The notes below the pieces were generated by a model, which ran no database searches, was not told the origin of the DNA, and was given only the letters and a program-made list of their open reading frames with translations. A DNA stretch of 64,000 bases from Rhabdophis nuchalis (Eukaryota; Chordata; Lepidosauria; Squamata; Natricidae): the NCBI GenBank assembly GCA_039707465.1, contig CM077646.1:75354715-75418714 (forward strand). The letters are read 5' to 3'. Numbering within the stretch: the first letter of the stretch is position 1; each line of letters opens with the position of its first letter. The position numbers and the translations under genes were made by a program. Shown here piece by piece: positions 1-8,340 of this stretch.

Positions 1-882
1 TTTACAACAAATTACCAATTCTGGCTAAAATGAACCCAGATAGACTTTTAAACTGAATGCAGATATGGTTTTAATCAAGCCTTTTAATAAGTAAGAAGAA
101 GGAAGAGAGAAGATTCATTTTATCTAAGATTAAAAGTTATACAATACGAAAAAGCTAGAGGAAGCATAAAGAACCTTGATTCTGCCATCTTTGTTCTTTA
201 ATAACCATATTATCACCACAGCTGACTATAAATAACTCTTGCTGCATTGGGTATGGAAGCATGGCAATAATATTATGCAGAAAGCCCAGATATCTGAAAG
301 CTTCAATGAAATTTAGTAGGAATAATTTTTTTAGCAGAAATTTAAAAAACAAATGGCAAATAAAACATCTACCCTAATCCAGAAAAACAATATAGGTAAA
401 GTTAAAAAGCTAAAAAAGTCTGGTGATTTTATTAACAATATAACAATATACATTCCCCACAATTGCAATGCAATGTTAACAGCCAAACAAAAGATAACAT
501 CTCATACACTTGTGCCTAGGAGGAAGTCCAAGTGAATTCAGCAAGATTTACTTCTAAATAGTACATGGCAACCTCACTATAACACACTCTTTAATATAGA
601 TACAAAATTCTGCTATTAAAAATGTTCTCTGCTGGCATTTGAAAGATGCAGGATCAGCCCCAAAGCAGAATATTTAGACATTGAATATTTGATTTTACTT
701 TAAAATATCATGCTTAAATATTTTAAAATATTTTAAAATATAATTAAAATGTCCATGCTTAATATTTTAATCTTTAAAATATAAAATATAGTATATGCCT
801 TTATTTTTATATAGAACAAAGCTGGTTCATAACGTAAAATGCAAAGACCACTGTAAGAAAAAAACGATTGAGAATACCCTAC

Positions 883-933
883 CTTTTTCTGTGCTTCCAT
901 TAATTTTAGGAACGAAGTCATCAACTTGTATGC
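883..933 (-). CDS. SLMAP: SLMAP coding exon 12: 51-nt cassette-type exon, last one in window
   Basis: A 51-nt exon encodes GIQVDDFVPKINGSTEK (residues 396-412) plus one base; phase 1/1. The acceptor AATTCTAG and donor GTAGGG flank it. It matches the human segment GIQVDDFLPKINGSTEK with one conservative change. The next human segment (EHLLSKSGGDC and onward) was not found in bases 1-880, so the gene continues beyond the left edge and its coiled coil and C-terminal membrane anchor are outside the window. Confidence 0.94.
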
Positions 934-1364
934 CTAGAATTAACGAATTGTATTAATTCTAATTATTCAGAATATATTTACTTGCACATTTATGCCTTTC
1001 TACATGGATGAATTAGTGTTGAAAATTTAGCTTTCTTCTCGTGGTTCTTAAACTGTTTGACTTAATTGCCCCTTTTCCTGATCTCAAATAATGTCATTAT
1101 TCCCACAAAAAAACCAAAGTTCCTAGCTGTATCCAAAAATATTCTATTCTTATTTAATATGTTTTGTGAAGTTTCATGAGCTAACACTAAGAAAAATTAG
1201 AAGCAGAGCCCTCTAATGTTTGTTGTGTTATTTATCAATGCTTCAGAAATGAAGCTATAAAGAACCAGAATATTTTAAAAATATTCCCATTGCTCAAGAG
1301 TTATAACACTATGTTATTATTCTATAAAAAATGATTAAGCAAAGTACTTTAAGGTCATACCTAC

Positions 1365-1415
1365 CTAAGCTGTTGTGTTCTTTAAGAGCTTTCTCCTGAA
1401 GATGTTCTAACCGGA
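1365..1415 (-). CDS. SLMAP: SLMAP coding exon 11: 51-nt cassette-type exon
   Basis: A 51-nt exon completes Val379 and encodes RLEHLQEKALKEHNSL to residue 395, ending with one base of Gly396 (phase 1/1). The acceptor is TTTTCAG and the donor GTAGGT. It is a multiple of three with matching phases, so it can be skipped without a frame change. SLMAP is known to be heavily alternatively spliced in this part. Confidence 0.94.
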
Positions 1416-1501
1416 CTGAAAACAGAATTCCAAAATATATATATATTTCACAATTAAAGAAAAAACATGTAACATCAATATATTTGGACTATTGGACTTA
1501 C

Positions 1502-1670
1502 CTTGTAAAGCAGTTAGCCGTTCATTGGTAAAGTCATTATCTGCTTGCAAAGCTTCTATTTTTGCTTGAAGTTCTTGCTCTCTTTCTTCCATCTCTTCAA
1601 TTTTATGCTGCAATTCCTTTTTTTCAGCCTGCCCTTTTTGCTGGATTTCTTCTTGTCTACCTTCAGCTTC
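1502..1670 (-). CDS. SLMAP: SLMAP coding exon 10: coiled coil
   Basis: This exon encodes residues 323-378 plus one base (169 nt, phase 0 in and 1 out), beginning EAEGRQEEIQQKGQAEKKEL and ending NERLTALQ. The acceptor TTGAATAG and donor GTAAGT are consensus. It is a highly charged Glu/Lys/Gln coiled coil close to mammalian SLMAP. The first residue is Glu where human has Val by recollection. Only an 86-bp intron separates it from exon 11. Confidence 0.96.
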
Positions 1671-2109
1671 CTATTCAAAACAAGAGAAAGCAATCGCCTC
1701 TTAATAAAAGATTTCATGAAACCAGCTAATACTGTTTTCATTTTCTAGCAGCTAAAAACAAAATTGAAACGGTGGTTCTATAAAGTATATACTGCTATAC
1801 CATGAAACAATACACTTCTTGCTTTATTTTAATCAACATCAATACCCTTTTTCGTGTCTCAGGAGACTTCCATGTGACACTGTCAATATTCCCCCAATCT
1901 CTAAATAATTTTGAAACCAATTGTGCATCCTCATCATTGCAGCATCAGAACACAGGCAAGTTACACAATAAGTCAATGCGTCTGACCTCTTTCCAGCTGA
2001 CCAATAGGAAAGTATTTTTAAAAATCATTCATTTAATTCCCTCATCCAAGATTCTAATTCCAAGAGAAACCACAAACATACAACAAAAGAAAAACAAAGA
2101 AAAGAATCA

Positions 2110-2589
2110 TCTTCTATATACGTACCATATTTTCCAGTCTCTTTTAGGAGGAGAAAAAGTGTGTTTTATATGCCGAAAAATATGGTATGTAAAAATAGCT
2201 CTCGGTGTGTGTGGGTGTGTGGGTGTGTCTGTCTCTCTGTCTCTCTATGTGTCTATATGTATGTTCCAGCATAACTCTGGAACGCCTCAAGCAATTTCAA
2301 CCAAACTTGGTACACAGATGATTTACTCTCAGAAAAAAATACCCAACACCTCGCAAGGTGTGTGTTCTGTTAAGATACAACATGTTGTGCCTTAAAATGG
2401 CTTTTACTGTATTGCTGTAAAATGGCTTCTACTGTATAGTGCAGTGGAGTTGCCATGGTAACGGCTTCACAGTACTTCACAAAGAGGCTCCCTCTGGTAA
2501 GGGGGGAAATCCAACATTAGAAATTACGTTTGGTCAGGATATTTTCCTCCTATAAACAAATACCCGGGCAACACCTGATTATCAGCTAA
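2110..2589 (+). mobile_element. Non-autonomous Helitron-like element
   Basis: The element starts with TCTTCTATATA after an A and ends with CTAA before a T, as expected for Helitron insertion between A and T with TC...CTRR termini. An imperfect hairpin-forming segment (ACCCGGGCAACACCTG) lies about 10 nt before the end. The interior contains a sentence typical of vertebrate Helitron relatives (CAGCATAACTCTGGAACGCC at about 2,269). There is no coding capacity. It lies in SLMAP intron 9. Confidence 0.5.
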
Positions 2590-4060
2590 TATACTATAAA
2601 AAGAATATAAATAATTTGCTAGCCATATTCTCAGAATTCATTCTGTGTTATAAAAAAAATCTGAGCAATTGATAGAAAAGTTAACTGCACAGTTGGTAAG
2701 GAATTTATGCTTCATCTGTTTCATTTAAATACCCCATGTTAATTATGTAGTTATCAGGCTAGCAGTTTTATAAGGAAATTCTATTGTCACATGGATTTTA
2801 ACTATAACTGCAAGTTACATGAGTAGCTGCAGATATATGAAAGACGTAATGATAGCAGACAGACATCAGAAACAGAATGGACATGGTGGAGGAAGACACT
2901 ACCTAGAAATGACAAGAACCCTCTAATATTATACTACATACAAAAGAGAAGAAAAGAAAATGAGGTATCCAGGAACATTCACTCCAAAAGAAACAAGTTT
3001 TGCATAATGTTGCATTGTCAAAGAAATGTGTAAGTGGAACTTTTTCTCTTTTTATTTGGGTTGAACAATAATAGTTGCCAGTCAAAAAACTCAAGTGCAA
3101 CTGCATTTTAAAATGGCAGATGGCATATATTTGTCTGCTTATAGAAAGTGGAAATAATATTCTGAGTTATATCTATAAAGGTGATCTGTGAAGCTGTCCA
3201 GTCATCATTTCCCTTGAAGGATCTATGAATGAAATACTATTTCAGATGAACTCAGAGAACACAATTCACCATTATATCTGGCACTTTAGTTACTGAAAAA
3301 AGAAATACTTCTTCTTTTTTTACTATTTCTGACATTTTACTGAGCTAGAAATAAATTTGTTCAGCTGCTCAGCATACTTCTCTAGGACTGATTCTGCCCA
3401 CTGCTTTCACTTGAGCTAGAATTGAGAATTATTTTGAATGTGCTTTTTACTAAGAAGTAACCTTAATTTTATTCTTCTTTCTCTGTGAGGAGGCTGATCG
3501 ATCAATGTCGATTGATACTTGCCTAAAAGAATTCACACCTTTGAAACTCTCAAACTGCCTGGCACAAAGGAATTAATGGTAATAACATCAATATCTGACA
3601 TTAGAACAATGCACTGGCATTAGAACAATGATGATGAGGAAAAACTATTCTAAAGAAGATTGGGGCGTTAATCTTACGTGATACGCCCTTCTCGAGGCAG
3701 GTGGAGACAGTGGTCATGTGCGGGGTTAACTCAGCCAGGATCCAATAGAACTGGGTCTACAGAAATGATGCCATCGCCTCTGAGGAGTACTCTCCCGCTT
3801 TGCTGACGAAAGGAGATCGGTAGACTGCTGTGCATGTAATAAGTGCTCTCTCTCTCACCCTAAGTGTCCAATCAAGTCCATGCTCCCAGAATCGGAAGAC
3901 TGGCCAGCTCCAAAGGGTGGGGATGACCACTATTTCTACCTGCCTTGAGAAGGGGCGTATCAGGTAAGACCAACCCCCCATTCTCCAATGTTGGTGGAGA
4001 CAGTGATCATGTGCGGGACGTACCAAAGCTAGGCATGTCCCGGGAGGGAAGGAGACTGGC

Positions 4061-4520
4061 CTAAGAGCTTGTAGATGGAAGCACTTGTTGAAGCACACAC
4101 CTGCCAAATGCCGCATCTTCCGAAGTGTATCTATCCACCTTATAATGTCTGATAAATGGGACTGGTGAAGTCCAGTTGGCCACCCTGCAAAACTCTTCCA
4201 TCGAGGCATGTGTGGACCAGGCTGCTGAAGTGGAGGCGCTGCGAGTAGAATGAGCTGTGATGGAAGGTGGAGGAGACAGGTGATTTGTGGAGTAGGCCCT
4301 GGAGATAGCTGAAGAGAGCCAGCGCCCTACCATAGAGGGCGAAGCCTTGAGTCCTTTGTTAGGAGGGAGACCGGTGGAAAGAGGAATTCACCTTTGTGAG
4401 AAAGGTAGGGTCCAATCGGAGAACCACCCAATCTGGGTGGAAAATACAGAGGTCAGAACGAATGGAAAGAGCTGCCAATTCTGGCGCGGGAGTTGTCGAT
4501 GCCAGAGATGTGCTCGGCGC
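4061..4520 (-). pseudogene. DIRS tyrosine recombinase, degraded
   Basis: Minus-strand pieces read ELAALSIRSDLCIFHPDWVV and LRLDPTFLTK (about 4,390-4,485), then in another frame SITAHSTRSASTSAAW with the catalytic HxxR-type motif and FIRHYKVDRYT with the likely nucleophilic tyrosine (about 4,100-4,250). These are the hallmarks of the DIRS tyrosine recombinase that integrates the circular DNA copy. Frameshifts and a deletion separate the N- and C-terminal parts, so it is not functional. Confidence 0.75.
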
Positions 4521-4587
4521 GAAGGGAGAGGAGATGGATCTCCACCCAGGTCCCTATCTGAAATGCTGACTCCATGAGAGCGACGGC

Positions 4588-5272
4588 TCATGTTCCCCCT
4601 TGGTGATTGATGTGAGCTTTCGCCATCGTGTTGTCTGTACGTATCAGGACATGAGAGTGGAGAATGAACGGTTGGAAGTGAAGGAGGGCAAGATGGATGG
4701 CCCGCAGCTCCAGCCAGTTCCTGCTGTGGGAGAGGTTGGAATTAGACCAGGGACCCTGAGCTACCTGTTCTTGTAGGTGAGCACCCCAACCTGACAGACT
4801 GGCGCCTGTCGTGATGACCAGTCGGGGACGCTCCCTGAAGAGGAACCCCTGACCTAGTGCTGGGGAGAGCCACCAGTCCAGAGAGCGAAGCACCTCTGGG
4901 GTCAGGGTGACTTTCATTAGAGAGCAACTGCTGTTTGTCTTTTGATACGGCAGGAGAAACCATTGGAGGCATCGGCTGTGTAGCTGAGCCCATAGGACTA
5001 TGGAGAAGCAGGAGACCATCTTTCCCAGCAGCTGAGACAGTTGGAGAAGAGGGACCCGACGCTTCCTTTGTACCTCTAGGACTAGTTCCCTGAGACTGTC
5101 CTGACGGTCTTGGGAGAGAAAGACCCTCCCCCGGGAAGTGTCTATGAGAGCGCCTAGATGGAATAGGTGAGATGTAGGGGACAGATGGCTCTTCTCCTGA
5201 TTGATGGCGAAGCCTACTTCCTGGAGCAACTGAAGGGTATCCTGGAGATCTCGGAGAGCCTGAAGAATGTCG
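4588..5272 (-). pseudogene. DIRS reverse transcriptase C-terminus and RNase H
   Basis: An open minus-strand frame contains DDILQALRDLQDTLQLLQEV (the DD of the RT active site at the very edge), EKSHLSPTSHLFHLGALIDT, the connection region, and an RNase H-like part with WLELRAIHLALLHFQPF and IRTDNTMAKAHINHQGG. The sequence between the RT N-terminus and the DD motif, roughly 150 residues in complete DIRS elements, is missing. The RT is therefore inactive. The frame's upstream portion above 5,272 is the shadow of the inverted gag segment. Confidence 0.8.
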
Positions 5273-5277
5273 TCCTG

Positions 5278-5885
5278 GAGTTTGCTGCGGATGCTTCCTT
5301 GGATGCAGCTCATTTTGCCTCCAAGTCCATAGCCGCCTCCATCTCCAACAGGCGACTTATTTGGCTCAAACAGTGGCAGGCAGAGGCCAAAGCCAAGTGG
5401 AGGTTCGCTTCCTCCCCTTATTCCCCCTCCAACTTGTTTGGAGCTCCCTTGGAACCCCTTCTGGTAGAATCCAAGGATAAGAGAAAGGTGCTGCAGCCGG
5501 CTACTAAAAAGCAGGATTCTAGAGCGCAATCCTTTTACCGCAGGCAGTCCTTTCGTGGGCAGGACGGAGGTGCTTCCACCTCCCACTCCCAATGTCAGGC
5601 TCCCCCCAGACAGGGCCCCTCCTTCTCCAACAGGTCAGGCAGGAACAACCAGCGATTCCAGCCCAGGAAGTCCTTCAGGGACAACAATTCCCGATCCTTT
5701 AAGCGTCAGAAGTGACTGCCCAGAGGATCTCCCCATAGGGGGCCATCTAGCGGCATTTGCAGACCGCTGGGACGATATTACCAGCGATGCTTGGGTGCGA
5801 TCCACAATCAGATTTGGCCTTCTCCTGGATCTGTGATCCAGCCCCCCTAACCACTTTGTCACTTCTCCGATGTCACAGGACCTTT
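5278..5885 (+). pseudogene. Inverted segment: DIRS gag C-terminus and RT N-terminus
   Basis: On the plus strand the frame reads FAADASLDAAHFASKSIAA, then NRRLIWLKQWQAEAKAKW, SNLFGAPLEPLL and a basic Arg/Gln/Ser-rich tail ending at 5,715, the typical C-terminal half of DIRS gag. It is followed in another frame by GGHLAAFADRWDDITSDAWV (to 5,836) and, past a stop, SSPPNHFVTSPMSQDLYR, the N-terminal start of DIRS reverse transcriptase. All surrounding coding sequence of the element is on the minus strand, so this piece is inverted in place. Confidence 0.75.
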
Positions 5886-6290
5886 ACAGGGTCTTATTGA
5901 CATTCCTGCGTGCCCTGGAATCCCTAGCTGGAAGCCTAGCTTGGAGCTGTCTTAGCCATAGCAGGGCGGAGCGGTTAAAGAAAGAGGCCAAGGTTGCAGC
6001 CCTCACTGACCAAGCAGAAGCCTGATGGCTTTTGAAAAGTCTGCTTGACTTTTTTGTCCTCGGGGCACAGGGAGTCTTCTGGGGCAGCCGAGGCAGCATT
6101 GGGGGAAGATAAGGCCACAACGGGCAAATTGATGGGAGGTACCTCAAGAGCCTTGAGGAGGTCCGGGCTAGCATTATATAAACGTCTGTCCAAGGCATTG
6201 GGAAGGGGACCGGTACCTGGCGAAGCCCACTGGTTTTGTACCACATCGATGAACAGCCAGGGTGAAGGGATGACTTCCTTCTCCACTGTT
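5884..6290 (-). pseudogene. DIRS gag, N-terminal and middle part
   Basis: Two overlapping minus-strand frames with one frameshift near 5,985 give gag-like sequence. It includes PGTGPLPNALDRRLYNASP, the conserved DIRS gag segment before the capsid helices, and FNRSALLWLRQLQ followed by RRNVNKTL. The frame then stops at the inversion boundary. The expected continuation (FAADASLDAAHF and onward) is found on the opposite strand at 5,280. It is not functional as it stands. Confidence 0.7.
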
Positions 6291-7212
6291 GGTTGACTGA
6301 AGAGCGGGTCGGTGGTGTCAGACTTGTCCGCCTCCGCGTCCTGGGAGCTGTGGCCTTCCTAAGGGTGGCTTCAGGCCTAGATGGTGTAGTTGCCTTGGCA
6401 GGGGCCTTGTGAGCAGGGCCTGGGGCCTTGGGTGGAGGACCTGAAGGTGGAGGATCCGCAGACGCCTTCCTCTTGTGGGCCTTGGTGGAGGGCTTCTATA
6501 GAGGCTATGGGCTGAGCAGGAGGAATGGACTGAGTCTCCTGTGAAGACTCCATACTCACTGCGCTTTTCAAAATGGCCACCGGATCTTCGTGCCAAAATA
6601 AAATGGCCGCCGAGACTAAAGAGTCTATGGGCCAGGTGCCACAAGGTGGCCGAGTTGCTGGGAACTCGAGGAGGCCGCGGATGGTCGAAATCCTCTGCGC
6701 CGGGGCAAGCTGGCAAGGCTGCAGAGCCTGTGGCGCGTTGCGGCTACTTGGTGCGGTTGCGGGGCAAGCGCGATGGCAGGGGCCCGTTCCCACGCAGCAG
6801 AGCCTTCCAAGGCTCGAGTTGCAAGGTCTACCGAGGCCTGGGCTGCCAGGGTGGTGGCGGTGAAGACGGCTGCAGCAGCGGATGGGGTGGTGGCTGTAGC
6901 GACAGCAGCGGAGCCGCGGGCTGAAGCGGTGGCGGCGGTGGAGGCAGCTACGGCCAACGCGGGCATCCCGCTGGTCCCACCCTGGGCAGCAAGGCCTTGG
7001 AGGCCGACGCTACGAAGATTCGGTCCCAAGGGACCAGGAAAGGGCTGAGAGCCCTAAGGTAAAAGCCCCAAATGCCCAGAAGGCTTTAGCCGAAGTTTAA
7101 AGAAGAAAAAAACTCCTTTTGAAATTTTTTTAAAGTAAGCCAATTGAGAAAACTAACAAATTTGGAGGAGAAAGCGATTAGCACAGCCAGGTCAGATCAA
7201 ACTGAGTCAAAA
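6291..7212 (-). other. DIRS 5' region: GC-rich leader and gag N-terminus
   Basis: This is the part of the DIRS element between the right inverted repeat and recognisable gag, read on the minus strand. It is strongly GC-rich between 6,600 and 7,030 and encodes only Ala-rich low-complexity frames on both strands. It probably includes the element's promoter, leader and an unreadable gag start. There is no independent gene. Confidence 0.5.
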
Positions 7213-7723
7213 AAGCGGGAGAATACTCCTCAGAGGCGATGACATCATTTCTGTAGACTCAGTTCTATTGGATCCTGGCTGAGTTAACCCAATGACCACT
7301 GTCTCCACCACTGTCTCCTCCTCCAATACATTACTTTCTTTATCCACAGCATTTGGGATCTAATTTTAAACTTGATGGATGAGTTGGAGATGGTGATATT
7401 TGGCAGTTTTGTCTCTTTCCCACTTTCAATATCTTGCCTAGAAGTGATTTGTGGAAGCTGACATGATTCCTCCACCATTTGCAGAGGGTACACTCAAGCA
7501 GTTATCTTTACAGCTTTCGCTTTCTGCATAATGCTATTCATTTCTCACAGATACTACTTTAAATCTCAGCAATAGAGAAGTCTTCTTTTAAAGACTATTT
7601 CTTAATCATTCAAGTCACTAAACTCAGAAAGAACATCTATATCTTTAGCCAAGGGCCATAATCATAGTCTGTGTTTATTGATTAATTGTTATAGCATAAT
7701 AAATAAAAAGTGTTGATCTCTAC

Positions 7724-7861
7724 CTTTAGTTTGTCAGCAAGATCTTTCATTTCATTTACAGCTCCATTGTATTTGTTAGCTAATTCCCGTAATTCTTCCT
7801 GAGTCCGTTCATTCATTTCTTTCAAGTGAGTACATTCATCTTCCGTGTTACTTAAACTTCG
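7724..7861 (-). CDS. SLMAP: SLMAP coding exon 9: coiled coil
   Basis: This exon encodes residues 277-322, starting RSLSNTEDECTHLKEMNERT and ending DLADKLK; 138 nt, phase 0/0. The acceptor TTCTTCTTGCAG and donor GTAGAG are clear. It differs from the human protein I recall by conservative changes (NEMKDLAD against NEIKDLSD). Its downstream intron 9 contains the DIRS element and the upstream intron 8 contains the L2 LINE cluster. Confidence 0.96.
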
Positions 7862-7986
7862 CTGCAAGAAGAAAGAAACAGCACTTTAAACAGAAAAATT
7901 ATTTTGTGAACTAACTTTTGTAATCAAAGCAAGTTATATAAGAATTACTCTAATTTTCCAAGAAATGCATAGGGCATCACTTAAAA

Positions 7987-8206
7987 CAGTGGTAGTCAAC
8001 CTAGTTCCTACCACCCACTAGTGGGTTTTCCAGCTTTAATGCTGGATGGTAGGGGTTTTGTCTGATAATGAAGCACTTTTTTAATTTAATAGACTTCCCT
8101 ACTTTATAAATTACCATTACTGTGGAACCGGTCGGCTGTTAGAAAATTTTACTATTAACAGAGATACAAAAGTGGGCAGTAGGTATAAAAAGGTTGACTA
8201 CCCCTG
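7987..8206. mobile_element. hAT-type MITE with perfect 8-bp target duplication
   Basis: A 220-bp element begins CAGTGGTAGTCAACC and ends GGTTGACTACCCCTG. It is flanked on both sides by ACTTAAAA (7,979-7,986 and 8,207-8,214), the 8-bp duplication typical of hAT transposons. There is no coding capacity. It lies in SLMAP intron 8. Confidence 0.85.
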
Positions 8207-8340
8207 ACTTAAAAGATTCTTCTACCAAGATATACCATCCAAAATTGATGGTAATAATTCATGCATATCTGTAATATCTTAATTTTTACAGAACATATAT
8301 GAATAAAATTGCAACCTTTGTTTATTAAAGTAGAAACCAG

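Larger units (their letters stand above)
3667..7311 (-). mobile_element. DIRS-type tyrosine-recombinase retrotransposon, rearranged
   Basis: A 3.6-kb element in SLMAP intron 9. Inverted terminal repeats of about 100 bp (3,701-3,800 and 7,213-7,308) match with only a few differences. An internal complementary region at 3,937-4,020 consists of the reverse complement of the left end (3,667-3,703) followed by a copy of the right end, the arrangement DIRS elements use to form a circular intermediate. Coding remnants are gag, RT/RNase H and tyrosine recombinase, mainly on the minus strand. No target duplication is expected for this class. The central 610 bp are inverted (separate entries). Confidence 0.85.

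Noticed and set aside
1802..2395. 197-residue plus-strand open frame
   Set aside because: It runs through intron sequence into a Helitron and a GT-rich tract. There is no homology or splice context.
4061..4333. Tyrosine recombinase as a sign of phage or bacterial DNA
   Set aside because: The motif context (SITAHSTRSASTSAAW), adjacent DIRS gag and RT/RNase H, and DIRS inverted ends identify a eukaryotic retrotransposon.
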